Shown: positions 1-8,113, counted from the stretch's first letter. The stretch is 25,064 bases of DNA from Microcaldota archaeon (GCA_030040595.1 JASHTL010000069.1:1-25064), one strand, 5' to 3'. Program-made: numbers and translations. Notes: generated by a model from the letters alone, not told the origin.

Positions 1-1
1 C

Positions 2-334
2 ATATCCGACGCTGCAGGCGCGCTTGCAGGCAGCATAGGCACGCTGGGCAGCATGGACATGGGCGCTTCAGGCGCTATCTTCGAGCCTGTCCACGGAACT
101 GCGCCGAAGTATGCCGGAAAGAACCTCGCGAATCCCATGGGTGCGATACAGGCTGGCTGCCTCATGCTCAAGTATCTCGGGCTGGCAGAAGCCGGGGACA
201 TAATATCAAAGGCAGTGGAAGGGGCAGTGGGAGCTGGGAAGATGACATCAGACCTTGTCGCCTCTTCAGGCAGAAAGGCAAGGCCGATAGGCACATCCGA
301 GTTTGCAGATGCGGTAATAGCAAGGATGCGGTGA
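2..334 (+). CDS. icd: Isocitrate dehydrogenase (NADP-type), 3' part
   Basis: C-terminal 110 residues of a beta-decarboxylating dehydrogenase; the reading frame is open from base 2 and the gene starts outside the window. The motif HGTAPKYAGKNLANP is the NADP-isocitrate dehydrogenase form of the conserved coenzyme-binding loop; isopropylmalate and homoisocitrate dehydrogenases have HGSAPDIAGK there. The ending SEFADAVIARM also resembles Icd. The enzyme converts isocitrate to 2-oxoglutarate and CO2 in the TCA cycle. Its TGA stop at 332-334 directly abuts the citrate synthase stop on the other strand, with no bases between. The first visible Met is at 53, but it lies inside the conserved domain and is not the start. 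The substrate-binding N-terminal half cannot be checked here. Confidence 0.9.
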   Translation: MSDAAGALAGSIGTLGSMDMGASGAIFEPVHGTAPKYAGKNLANPMGAIQAGCLMLKYLGLAEAGDIISKAVEGAVGAGKMTSDLVASSGRKARPIGTSEFADAVIARMR

Positions 335-1489
335 CTATTTCCTGTCCTCTATCCTGACATACTTCAGGTCTACCTGGCCAGTATATTTCTCCAGGGGCCT
401 GAGCAGCCTGTTGTTTTTCCAGTATTCAAGCATGTGAGCGCACCATCCGCTCATCCTGCTCGCTGCGAATATCGGCGTAAATATCTCATGCTGTATCCCC
501 AGAGATACGTAGACAGGGCCTGCGAAGAAGTCTATGTTGGGCCAGATGCCCTTTGACGCGCCAAGCTTGTCTATCATCAGCTTTTCCGCGCGCAGGGCTA
601 TCTGCGAAAGGTTCTTCAGCTCGCCAGACCCGTTTGTCTGAAGGTCCTCAAGGTATCCTTTCACTATCCTGGCCCTTGGGTCATAGGTCTTGTACACGCG
701 GTGTCCGAATCCCATTATCTTCTGCTTTCCTGCAAGAGCATCCTCTATATACTTCTCGGTGTTGTCAGGGTCGCCTATGTTGTACATCATTTCGAGCGCA
801 GCCTCGTCAGCGCCTCCGTGCAGCGGGCCTTTTAGAACAGCTATGCCTGCAGTAGTCGCGGCATATATGTCCGCGAGTGTGGAGCCTGCGACTATCACAC
901 CGAACGTGGAGGCGTTGGAGCTGTGCTCAGCGTGCACAATGAACATGACGTCGAGGATCTTTACGGTCTTGGGATCCGGTTTCCTTCCGTTGAGCATGTA
1001 GAGGAAGCTCTCCACGTGCCCCATTGACTGATCAGGCATAACGTAATCGCCGCCGCTTCTTACCCTTCCTATTGTGGCCGCTATGCTTGCCGACTTAGAT
1101 ATCAGCTTGACGCTCTTTCTCATGTTGGAACCCGGAGAATTGTCATAGGCCTCGGTATCGTATGCGGGCAGCATCGAGACTGCGCTTCTGAGCGTATCCA
1201 TCGGATGCATGCGCATGGAGTTTTCCTTTATGAAGTCCACTACGCTCTTCGGCAGATAGCGCTCGTCGGCAAGCTGCTGCCTGAATCCCTCAAGCTCGTT
1301 GCCGTTCGGGAGTTTATCGTTGAGCAGCAGGTAGGAGACTTCGGAAAAGTCGGAATTGCCGCATAGTTCCTCTATGGAGTAGCCCCTGTAGTAGAGCTTT
1401 CCGGCCTGCCCGTCAACCTTGCAGATTGATGATTCTGCAAAGTATATGCCTTCGAGTCCTTTGTTTATCACAGGCTCAGTGTCCGCCAC
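335..1489 (-). CDS. gltA: Citrate synthase
   Basis: 384 residues, the usual size for archaeal/Gram-positive-type citrate synthase, which condenses oxaloacetate and acetyl-CoA to citrate. Seen directly: HAEHSSNAS (residues 186-194), GPLHGGADEA with catalytic His224, GFGHRVYKTYDPRA with His263 and Arg272, NIDFFAG with catalytic Asp320, and RMSGWCAH near the C-terminus. All catalytic residues expected for the family are present. The start is GTG (1487-1489); no better in-frame ATG lies near, and MADTEPVINKGLEGIYF fits the family N-terminus. A TATA-like element at 1521-1530 (read on the minus strand) lies about 36 bases upstream. It faces icd tail to tail and shares the region with aconitase and malate dehydrogenase, so the window carries a TCA gene cluster. 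Methylcitrate synthase activity cannot be excluded from sequence alone. Confidence 0.95.
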   Translation of the reverse strand: MADTEPVINKGLEGIYFAESSICKVDGQAGKLYYRGYSIEELCGNSDFSEVSYLLLNDKLPNGNELEGFRQQLADERYLPKSVVDFIKENSMRMHPMDTLRSAVSMLPAYDTEAYDNSPGSNMRKSVKLISKSASIAATIGRVRSGGDYVMPDQSMGHVESFLYMLNGRKPDPKTVKILDVMFIVHAEHSSNASTFGVIVAGSTLADIYAATTAGIAVLKGPLHGGADEAALEMMYNIGDPDNTEKYIEDALAGKQKIMGFGHRVYKTYDPRARIVKGYLEDLQTNGSGELKNLSQIALRAEKLMIDKLGASKGIWPNIDFFAGPVYVSLGIQHEIFTPIFAASRMSGWCAHMLEYWKNNRLLRPLEKYTGQVDLKYVRIEDRK

Positions 1490-1520
1490 GCTATCATCGA
1501 TATAACCTTAGACTCCCGAA

Positions 1521-1530
1521 TTATTAAGCT
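1521..1530 (-). promoter_or_regulatory. TATA-like element for citrate synthase
   Basis: Minus-strand AGCTTAATAA is centred about 36 bases upstream of the GTG start, which would place transcription start near 1499 and leave a leader of about 10 bases. Assigned by position and composition only. Confidence 0.4.
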
Positions 1531-1541
1531 TTTCAGACTTC

Positions 1542-2396
1542 TCAAGGAACAGAATACCCAGATAGCCATGAATTCGTATATGTGACCATGTCAGCGGTGC
1601 CGTTGTCGCCGTTGCCGGAGTAATCGTAGGGGTTGCTGTTGAGCGGCCACCAGCCAGAGATGTACTGGAGGTTTTCAGGCACAGCCCCTATGCCGCTCTG
1701 ATAAAGGCTCTTAACCTCGTTTGCGCTGAGCGATGTGTTGTATATCTGGACATCGGCAAGATAGCCTACAAGTTCGTTGCTGGAACATGGGTCGGCTCCC
1801 CCGATGCAATTATACGTAACCTCGTTTCCTGGGCTTATGGAATAAGAGCTTCCGGCTCCGTTAAGGTATATTGTAGCAGTGCCTGAGGTCGACGAGTACG
1901 TGTAGCCTATCATCACCCATTTGTCTGTTGTGACCTGCGCGCCCGAGTCGCAGGCGGACATGCAGAGCTGTACATTATAAGTGTAGTAGGGTGACGATCC
2001 TGTGCCTACAAGGTTCAGTTCCGCGCCCGCTATGTATGAGACTGTAGGGTACTGTTGCGAAGACGGAAATAGGTATACCCATGCAAAAACCGATTTTGAA
2101 GAGCTCTTTGCGGGCAACTCTGTCGTTCCTGCGGTTATGTACGCCTGCCCGCTGAATTTGGCTACGTATTCGGGTATGCCGCCTGTGCATGTCCCGTCAA
2201 AGCTCACGAATGCGGACGTGCCGATTCCGTTAGGCCTGTAGACCTGGCATGACCCTGCCTGCACCCTTGCGACGAAGTTGCTCGGGTTGAATGCGCCGAC
2301 GGCGAATAATACGGCCAGCACTGCGACTATGATAACTATGGCCCATGCATGCACTGTCAGGTACTCTACAACAGATTGTGCCCTTTTGCCGGTCAT
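1542..2396 (-). CDS. Secreted protein with class III signal peptide and LamG-like domain
   Basis: 284 residues from the chosen ATG at 2394-2396. The N-terminus MTGKRAQSVVEYL followed by a hydrophobic stretch (about residues 17-35) is a class III signal peptide as in archaellins and archaeal type IV pilins; cleavage would fall between Ala6 and Gln7. The rest looks like a concanavalin-A/LamG-type beta-sandwich: FAWVYLF, WVMIGYTY, TATIYLNG, LADVQIYNTSLSANEV and a closing GWWPLNSNPYDYSGNGDNG are typical strand and loop signatures. Likely a cell-surface adhesin or pilin-like carbohydrate binder. An upstream in-frame ATG (2415-2417) would add seven residues, but the TATA element at 2421-2430 lies too close to it and sits at the right distance for leaderless expression from 2396. 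Divergent from aconitase. The ligand is unknown. Confidence 0.8.
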   Translation of the reverse strand: MTGKRAQSVVEYLTVHAWAIVIIVAVLAVLFAVGAFNPSNFVARVQAGSCQVYRPNGIGTSAFVSFDGTCTGGIPEYVAKFSGQAYITAGTTELPAKSSSKSVFAWVYLFPSSQQYPTVSYIAGAELNLVGTGSSPYYTYNVQLCMSACDSGAQVTTDKWVMIGYTYSSTSGTATIYLNGAGSSYSISPGNEVTYNCIGGADPCSSNELVGYLADVQIYNTSLSANEVKSLYQSGIGAVPENLQYISGWWPLNSNPYDYSGNGDNGTADMVTYTNSWLSGYSVP

Positions 2397-2420
2397 TTTC
2401 CCAGTATAATTTGGCATGTC

Positions 2421-2430
2421 ATTTAATAAA
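2421..2430 (-). promoter_or_regulatory. TATA box for the LamG-like secreted protein
   Basis: Minus-strand TTTATTAAAT is centred at about 2425, 26-30 bases upstream of the ATG at 2396, as expected for an archaeal leaderless transcript. It decides the start against the ATG at 2417. Confidence 0.55.
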
Positions 2431-2452
2431 GAGCTCTTCTGCCTGCAGACAA

Positions 2453-2461
2453 TTTATTATA
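2453..2461 (+). promoter_or_regulatory. TATA box for the aconitase-malate dehydrogenase pair
   Basis: TTTATTATA, centred at 2457, predicts transcription start near 2483. The ribosome binding site AAGGAG (2491-2496) and the ATG at 2502 then follow, which fits a short 5' leader of about 19 bases. Confidence 0.6.
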
Positions 2462-2501
2462 CTTGAATGCCTTATGCTATCGGCTTTTGCAAGGAGTAGA
2501 T

Positions 2502-5285
2502 ATGGCGGTTGATGACAGACTAGGTGTCCTGGACACGCTTGCCATGCCAGACGGGCGTGCGGTTAGATTCTATTCGCTTCCCAGACTCGAAGCGAAGGGG
2601 TTTGGCCAGGTTAGCACGCTGCCGGTCTCGCTGCGCGTAGTGCTTGAGTCGCTTATCAGGAACCTGGACGGTGTGCGTGTCACTGAAGAAGACATACGCG
2701 CGTTGGCGTCATGGAACGCAAAATCCCCTGAAGAGCGCGAAGTGCCGTTCGTGATATCCAGGGTACTGATGCAGGACTTCACCGGAGTGCCTGCAGTGGT
2801 GGACTTGGCGGCAATGCGGCAATACCTCTCAGGCAAGGGGGTTGATGCTGAAACGGTTGAGCCGGTAATTTCTACGGACCTTGTGATAGACCATTCCGTG
2901 CAGGTGGATGCATTCAACATCGCAAGCGCGCTTGCGATAAACCAGGAGAAGGAGATTGCGAGGAACTCGGAAAGGTATCAGTTGCTCAAGTGGGCCGAGC
3001 AGGCATTCAACTCTTTTAGGGTTTTCCCTCCGTCCGCGGGGATCTGCCACCAGGTAAACCTGGAATATCTGGCCACATGCGTGTCCACTATTAAAGTGGG
3101 AGGCGATGAACTTGCGTTCCCAGATACGCTTGTTGGCACTGATTCCCATACGACGATGATAGACGCGCTCGGTATTGTCGGTTTCGGAGTCGGCGGCATA
3201 GAAGCCGAGGCTGCTCTGCTCGGAGAGCCTGTGCCTCTTATGATGCCAAAGGTACTGGGAGTGAGATTGAGCGGCAGGTTGAAGGAAGGAGTAACTGCGA
3301 CGGATTTTGCGCTCACAATGACAAGGATCTTCCGTGAGAAAGGCGTGGTCAATATGTTCATAGAGTTCTTCGGAGAGGGCATGGGGGCGCTCTCGCTGCC
3401 TGACAGGGCCACTCTCTCGAATATGTGCCCAGAGTATGGAGCTACTGTGGCGTTCTTTCCGGTTGACGAGGAAACGCTAAAGTACATGGAGTTCACCGGA
3501 AGGAGCGGGGCGCAGGTTGCCCTGGTAAGGGAGTATTTCAAGGCACAGGGCATGACCGATATAGATTACGGGAAGGTTAGATTCAGCGACGTGATAGAGG
3601 TGGATCTGTCCGGCATAGTTCCTTCAGTTTCAGGGCCGAGCCAGCCAAAAGAGGCTTTCCCTGTAAGCGAGATCCGCAAAAGCTTCGACGAAACCTTTCT
3701 CGTTGAGAGAAAGGGGCTGGAGCCCCAGATAAGCGTGACCGATTCTACACGCTGGTCTTCAGAAGGAGCAGCGATTCATGAGGCCAACGTGACTTCGGCA
3801 TCAAAGAAAAAGGCCAATTCGGTCAGGTTGGTCTATGACGACGGATACGAGACCACGCTCAGCGATGGGGACGTAGTGATATCGTCAATAACGAGCTGCA
3901 CAAACACGAGCAACCCATGGGTGATGATGGGCGCGGGCATACTTGCAAAGAAAGCCCTGGAACGCGGGCTCAGGGTAGACACGAGGAAGGTGAAGACCAG
4001 TTTTGGCCCGGGATCGCGCGTTGTAGTTGACTATCTGGAAAGGGCAGGCCTGCTAAAACCGCTTAATGATCTCGGATATGGGGTTGTAGGATACGGATGC
4101 ATAACGTGCATAGGCAATAGCGGGCCCCTGATAGAAAAGCAGAGCGAAGCTGTGAACAAGAACAATCTAGACGTGGTGGCTGTACTGTCCGGCAACAGGA
4201 ACTATGCGGCAAGGATACACCGCGATGTAAGCGCAAACTACCTGATGTCGCCTCCGCTTCTGATAGCGTTCGGGATAGCGGGAACGGTGCTAAAGGACAT
4301 AACCAGGGAGCCTCTAGGCAAGGACAAGGATGGCAGGGATGTTTTCCTTAAAGACATATGGCCTACCGGCGAGGAGATCGGCAGTGCCATAGCAACAGCA
4401 GTTAGCAGTGAGATGTTTGCAAAGGAATACGGAAAGGGCATACAGGATGTCAATCCCTACTGGAATAAGATATCCGGGGCTACGGGCAGGCTGTTCGGAT
4501 GGAACGCTAAAAGCACGTACATAGCCCTGCCTCCTTTCTTTGGCGATTCTCCAGCGGGCTCCGGAAGCATAAAGAATGCAATGGCGCTTGTCGTGCTTGG
4601 CGATTCGGTATCCACAGACCACATATCACCGGCCGGAGCGATAGGCCCGGACAGCCCTGCAGGCAAATACCTCTCTTCGTTGGGAGTCAGCGCCGCAGAC
4701 TTCAACACGTACGGTTCGAGGAGGGGCAATCATGAGGTCATGATGCGGGGAACGTTCGCAAACAACAGGCTGGTTAACATGCTTGCCAATGGCAAGGAAG
4801 GCGGTTTCACAACACATTACCCGGACGGAGAGCTTATGACGATATACGACGCGGCGATGAGGTATATGAAGGAAGGCACCCCTTTGGTGATCGTTGCGGG
4901 CAAGGAATATGGCTCTGGCAGCTCGCGGGACTGGGCTGCGAAGGGGCCTCTTCTTCTGGGAGTGAGGGCGGTGATCGCGGAAAGCTACGAGAGGATACAC
5001 AAGAGCAACCTTATAGGCATGGGGATACTGCCGCTTCAGTTCAGAGCAGGCGAGACTGCGCAGAGCCTGGATTTGGATCTCTCGAAGAGCATAGACATGG
5101 ACATCCCTGATGAGATGGGGGCAGGGGGCAGGATTTTTGCAAAAATCACTGAGCGGCGCAGCGGGGAAAAGAAGACCATGGAGTTGGAAAGCCGCATAGA
5201 CACGAGGATGGAACTTGCGTATTATAAAGCGGGAGGCATATTAAGATATGTTGCTGGAAAGATACTCAATCAGTGGCGAAAATGA
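2502..5285 (+). CDS. acnA: Aconitate hydratase
   Basis: 927 residues, full length for an AcnA/IRP-type aconitase, which interconverts citrate and isocitrate through a 4Fe-4S cluster. The three cluster ligands are visible: Cys466 in SITSCTNTS, and Cys533 and Cys536 in GYGCITCIGNSG. Other family blocks are DSHTTMIDALGIVGFGVGG, NRNYAARIHRDV, LGDSVSTDHISPAG (start of the swivel domain region), GSRRGNHEVMMRGTF and GKEYGSGSSRDWAAKGP. The ATG at 2502 is chosen because AAGGAG lies five bases upstream; an in-frame TTG at 2463 would add 13 residues but lies upstream of the predicted transcription start. Its end overlaps the malate dehydrogenase start, so the two are probably translated from one mRNA. 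RNA-binding activity as in IRPs is not implied. Confidence 0.96.
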   Translation: MAVDDRLGVLDTLAMPDGRAVRFYSLPRLEAKGFGQVSTLPVSLRVVLESLIRNLDGVRVTEEDIRALASWNAKSPEEREVPFVISRVLMQDFTGVPAVVDLAAMRQYLSGKGVDAETVEPVISTDLVIDHSVQVDAFNIASALAINQEKEIARNSERYQLLKWAEQAFNSFRVFPPSAGICHQVNLEYLATCVSTIKVGGDELAFPDTLVGTDSHTTMIDALGIVGFGVGGIEAEAALLGEPVPLMMPKVLGVRLSGRLKEGVTATDFALTMTRIFREKGVVNMFIEFFGEGMGALSLPDRATLSNMCPEYGATVAFFPVDEETLKYMEFTGRSGAQVALVREYFKAQGMTDIDYGKVRFSDVIEVDLSGIVPSVSGPSQPKEAFPVSEIRKSFDETFLVERKGLEPQISVTDSTRWSSEGAAIHEANVTSASKKKANSVRLVYDDGYETTLSDGDVVISSITSCTNTSNPWVMMGAGILAKKALERGLRVDTRKVKTSFGPGSRVVVDYLERAGLLKPLNDLGYGVVGYGCITCIGNSGPLIEKQSEAVNKNNLDVVAVLSGNRNYAARIHRDVSANYLMSPPLLIAFGIAGTVLKDITREPLGKDKDGRDVFLKDIWPTGEEIGSAIATAVSSEMFAKEYGKGIQDVNPYWNKISGATGRLFGWNAKSTYIALPPFFGDSPAGSGSIKNAMALVVLGDSVSTDHISPAGAIGPDSPAGKYLSSLGVSAADFNTYGSRRGNHEVMMRGTFANNRLVNMLANGKEGGFTTHYPDGELMTIYDAAMRYMKEGTPLVIVAGKEYGSGSSRDWAAKGPLLLGVRAVIAESYERIHKSNLIGMGILPLQFRAGETAQSLDLDLSKSIDMDIPDEMGAGGRIFAKITERRSGEKKTMELESRIDTRMELAYYKAGGILRYVAGKILNQWRK

Positions 5286-6205
5286 TGCCGAAGGTTTCGA
5301 TAATAGGTGCGGGCAGGGTGGGAAGCACCCTGGCGCAGCTTCTTGCTTACAGAGATTTCTGTGACGTTGTCCTGTGGAACAGAACCGCTGACACTGCGAA
5401 AGGGATAGCCCTTGACATAATGGAAAGCGGTCCGGTGGAAGGTTTTGATGCAAAGGTAACCGGAACCGGAGATTATTCCGATATAAAAGACAGTGGGATA
5501 GTAGTTATCACAGCAGGTGCGCAGCGAAAAGAGGGCATGTCCAGGGACGAACTGCTTAATACAAACGCTGCGATCGTGAAATCTGCTGCGGAGGCGACAC
5601 GGCTGTACGCGCCAAACTCGATAATTATTGTACTGACGAACCCGCTTGATCCGATGGCATATGTCGCTATGAAGGCGAGCGGTTTCCCCAAGAACAGGGT
5701 TGTAGGGCAGGCAGGGATACTTGACTCTGCCAGGTTCAGGTTCTTCATTTCCGAGCGCCTTGGCGTCAGCGCTAAGAGCGTTGATTCTGTTGTTCTAGGC
5801 AGCCACGGCGACCTCATGGTTCCGCTGGTAGGGCACACGAAGGTATCAGGAGAACCTGTAGACGACATGGTCGCTGACAAAGACCTGGGCGCCCTCATCG
5901 AGAGGGCAAGGAACGGAGGCGCTGAGATAATAAAGTTGGAGAAATCAAGCGCGTTCTACGCTCCTGCTTCGGCGCTTGCACAGATGGTTGCTTCGATAGT
6001 ATTGGACAAAAAGGAGATACTTCCTTGCTCCGCGTATCTGGAAGGTGAATATGGAATAAGCGGCGTATTCATTGGCGTTCCTGTCATGCTGGGGAAGAAC
6101 GGTATCGAGAAGATCATTGAGTTTAACATATCAGGCGGGGAGAAGGAAGCATTGAAGGTATCAGCAGACAGGACCAAGGAGCTTATAGGCGCGATTAAAA
6201 CTTAG
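5282..6205 (+). CDS. mdh: Malate dehydrogenase (LDH/MDH family)
   Basis: 307 residues from the ATG at 5282, which overlaps the aconitase TGA as ATGA; a GTG at 5273 or the ATG at 5285 are alternatives. Oxidises malate to oxaloacetate. Seen: dinucleotide motif GAGRVG (9-14); AQRKEGMSRDELL, in which the position that separates MDH (Arg) from LDH (Gln) is Arg82; Arg88; LDSARFR with Asp148 and Arg151; and GSHGD with catalytic His175. At the end of beta strand 2, where NAD enzymes carry Asp, the sequence reads LWNRT, so Asn followed by Arg; this points to NADP rather than NAD (inference). Translation is probably coupled to aconitase. Its end lies two bases from a small convergent gene. Confidence 0.93.
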   Translation: MMPKVSIIGAGRVGSTLAQLLAYRDFCDVVLWNRTADTAKGIALDIMESGPVEGFDAKVTGTGDYSDIKDSGIVVITAGAQRKEGMSRDELLNTNAAIVKSAAEATRLYAPNSIIIVLTNPLDPMAYVAMKASGFPKNRVVGQAGILDSARFRFFISERLGVSAKSVDSVVLGSHGDLMVPLVGHTKVSGEPVDDMVADKDLGALIERARNGGAEIIKLEKSSAFYAPASALAQMVASIVLDKKEILPCSAYLEGEYGISGVFIGVPVMLGKNGIEKIIEFNISGGEKEALKVSADRTKELIGAIKT

Positions 6206-6207
6206 GT

Positions 6208-6447
6208 CTACCAGATAATTATATTATCAGTAGCATCTCCTGTTTTTGACTGCGCTTCCTTTTTCCCATTCGCGAGCTCGTTTGGCCTCCTTATCGCTGC
6301 AAATGGGGCAGTCTGCATTTTCACGTCGGTTACGCGTCCGCTGCTGTCCATTGTCGTTGCGATGCCTCTGTCAAGTAGTAATGCCCTGCCGGTAGTCCGC
6401 TCGGCTTCCACTGTGGTTTTTGGGGCTCGCCTTTCTATTACCGTCAT
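6208..6447 (-). CDS. Small hypothetical protein
   Basis: 79 residues, not recognised. The N-terminal half is Arg/Thr rich (MTVIERRAPKTTVEAERTTG); the rest is polar with no membrane segment, cysteine or obvious domain. Support for a real gene is positional: it fills the gap between malate dehydrogenase (2 bases away, convergent) and tRNA-Gly. A minus-strand TATA box at 6473-6483 lies about 31 bases upstream of the ATG. No function can be assigned. Confidence 0.5.
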   Translation of the reverse strand: MTVIERRAPKTTVEAERTTGRALLLDRGIATTMDSSGRVTDVKMQTAPFAAIRRPNELANGKKEAQSKTGDATDNIIIW

Positions 6448-6472
6448 GTTATCACTTTTATCTAGTTCTTCT

Positions 6473-6483
6473 CCTTTATAAAT
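6473..6483 (-). promoter_or_regulatory. TATA box for the small hypothetical gene
   Basis: Minus-strand ATTTATAAAGG is centred about 31 bases from the ATG at 6447, with the tRNA-Gly 3' end 12 bases further upstream. It fits an almost leaderless transcript. Confidence 0.5.
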
Positions 6484-6494
6484 GTTGGGATGGA

Positions 6495-6567
6495 TGCGCC
6501 AACCGGGATTTGAACCCGGGCATCGAGCTTGGGAAGCTCGGATCCTACCAGGCTAGATTATTGGCGC
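6495..6567 (-). tRNA. tRNA-Gly(CCC)
   Basis: The minus strand folds as a cloverleaf: acceptor GCGCCAA with TTGGCGC, anticodon stem CGAGC/GCTCG around loop TTCCCAA (anticodon CCC), T arm CCGGG-TTCAAAT-CCCGG, discriminator A. No intron; CCA is not encoded. It lies 7 bases downstream of the PAC2 gene stop and may be processed from that transcript, because the only nearby TATA-like run (6581-6586) is too close to the 5' end. Confidence 0.95.
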
Positions 6568-6574
6568 GTTAGCT

Positions 6575-7354
6575 CTACCGTATATACGAAAGGGGCTGTG
6601 AGGGCGGTGGCGGCTGCTGGTCTCCTGGCGCCCCGCCAGCCTTCTCCATCTCCTTTAGAAGGTTCTCAGTCTCCTTCTTTATCTTGTCTATGCTAGAGAG
6701 ATCCACATCAAGTTTAAGCATGACCTGGAGTTTCTCCAGGACGGCCTTGGCCGCGTTTGCATCTATCTCGAGCATGCCGGTCTCGCCCATCAAGCATGCG
6801 CCATGCAGCTTGTGTTTCTTGGAGAACGCCACTATCAAGCCTGCTGACCCCCATACCGCGCCGGCTGCCTGGCCCATTATTACGCCATTCTTCTGCAGGT
6901 CGCTTCTTGTCTCCTTGTCCGTGGCAACGCCGAATACGCGCGGTTTTGTAACATATTGGTTGCTGATGTTGTATCCGCCGACCGTGTATATTGTCTTGCC
7001 GCCAAGCGACTTGAAGAACTGGACTATCCTGTCGTTTATCTCGTACTGGCCTTCCGGAGTGCCGGCCTGCATGTCCCCGACCAGTATTATTATGCTCTGG
7101 CCTGTCTTCTCGTTGGTGCTGTAGTAGAACCTGTTGCTTGCCAGCCTCACTCCGCCGTTCTTCATCATGATTGCCTGGTGGAGAAAATGCGGGGAGTAGA
7201 GGGTTGCGAGCCTCTTGGCGTTGAGCGTGTTCCTCAGATGCTCGCCTACAAGGCTTCCTACAGTGCCTATGCCTGGAAGCCCGACTATCAGGACAGGGTC
7301 CTTGAGCTTGCCCCGTTTATTGTAGTATATCTTTGTCTTATCCACTTGCAGCAC
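6575..7354 (-). CDS. PAC2 family protein (proteasome assembly chaperone-like)
   Basis: 259 residues. The N-terminal block DPVLIVGLPGIGTVGSLVGEHL (about 19-40), PHFLHQ, GDMQAGTPEGQYE and YTVGGYNI are hallmarks of the archaeal PAC2 family (COG2047-like), related to proteasome assembly chaperones. A predicted coiled stretch near 217-240 is followed by a Gly/Pro-rich tail (about residues 240-254) that ends in SYIR. It is the last gene of an operon behind aIF2-alpha and overlaps that gene's end by 17 bases, so translation is probably coupled. The pairing of a PAC2 gene with aIF2-alpha is common in archaea. The exact biochemical role is not established; an Hb-Y-X proteasome-docking tail is not present in its exact form. 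Confidence 0.85.
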   Translation of the reverse strand: MLQVDKTKIYYNKRGKLKDPVLIVGLPGIGTVGSLVGEHLRNTLNAKRLATLYSPHFLHQAIMMKNGGVRLASNRFYYSTNEKTGQSIIILVGDMQAGTPEGQYEINDRIVQFFKSLGGKTIYTVGGYNISNQYVTKPRVFGVATDKETRSDLQKNGVIMGQAAGAVWGSAGLIVAFSKKHKLHGACLMGETGMLEIDANAAKAVLEKLQVMLKLDVDLSSIDKIKKETENLLKEMEKAGGAPGDQQPPPPSQPLSYIR

Positions 7355-8108
7355 CCTTGTTGCTCTTTATCTCGAATGCTATCCGCTTGTTGTATTTCTC
7401 AAGCACTGACTGAGCCACCTTTATCTTGTCCTCTGCCTTTGGATAGCTCTCGTCCTCAGCGGTGAGCCTGTAATGCGGGGCGCCAAGGTAGAGCACGGCC
7501 ACGCCCTTCTCTTCTATCTCAGATAGCACCTCTCTTATCAACCCTATCCCGCCTTTGGTGTCGGTCGTGGTAAGTTCGGCGGTGTACGAAACAGTGTACC
7601 TCTTCGGTTTTATGGTCTTGAATACGAGGTCGTAGAGCGCCTGCTTGAACTCTTTCTCTTTCATGCCTGAGAGCGGATCCTTGTTCTCGAATATGTCATT
7701 CACCAGGTCGTTGTATGTGTGCTCCTTTTGTGCCACTTCCCTGATTATCTCTGCCTTCCTCTGTTCGGTCTTCGAGCTTGCCAGTGCCTTTTCAAACATC
7801 CCCTCTGCGCGCTTCTCCAGGTTGTACTCTGTTATCTTGTTCTTTCTCTCCCCAGATGTGGCTTTCTTGAAAGATATGTCTATGGCGCGCTTGGTCCTGT
7901 CTACGAATATGACCTTGGCAACGTCCTTCTGGCCTTCCTTGATGAACTCGTGTATGTTCTTTATCCATCCTGAGGCTATTTCAGATATCGGCAGGTACGC
8001 GTCGATGTTATACTCCTGCAGGGTGCAGTACGCGCCGTGAGGCATTATCTTGTTTACCTTGACTATTACAAGCTCTCCGGTGTCCGGGAGCTCCTTGGGT
8101 AGTATCAT
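7338..8108 (-). CDS. eif2a: Translation initiation factor 2 subunit alpha (aIF2-alpha)
   Basis: 256 residues, within the normal archaeal range. An N-terminal S1 RNA-binding fold (about residues 8-80: GELVIVKVNKIMPHGAYCTL, DAYLPISEIASGWI, VIFVDRTKRAIDISFKK) is followed by the helical domain and a C-terminal alpha-beta domain (TVSYTAELTTTDTKGGIGLI, APHYRLTAED). It is part of the aIF2 heterotrimer, which brings initiator tRNA-Met to the small ribosomal subunit. It lies five bases behind eL44 and overlaps PAC2 by 17 bases. The genes for eS27 and Nop10, which usually flank aIF2-alpha in archaea, are not here. The initiator tRNA gene that this factor serves lies about 900 bases upstream. Confidence 0.95.
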   Translation of the reverse strand: MILPKELPDTGELVIVKVNKIMPHGAYCTLQEYNIDAYLPISEIASGWIKNIHEFIKEGQKDVAKVIFVDRTKRAIDISFKKATSGERKNKITEYNLEKRAEGMFEKALASSKTEQRKAEIIREVAQKEHTYNDLVNDIFENKDPLSGMKEKEFKQALYDLVFKTIKPKRYTVSYTAELTTTDTKGGIGLIREVLSEIEEKGVAVLYLGAPHYRLTAEDESYPKAEDKIKVAQSVLEKYNKRIAFEIKSNKGAASG

Positions 8109-8113
8109 TCAAA

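Noticed and set aside
2..334. 3-isopropylmalate or homoisocitrate dehydrogenase as the identity of the first gene
   Set aside because: The loop reads HGTAPKYAGK, the isocitrate dehydrogenase form, not HGSAPDIAGK.
6581..6586. TATATA as promoter of tRNA-Gly
   Set aside because: Its centre is only about 16 bases from the tRNA 5' end; a start 26 bases downstream would fall inside the tRNA.
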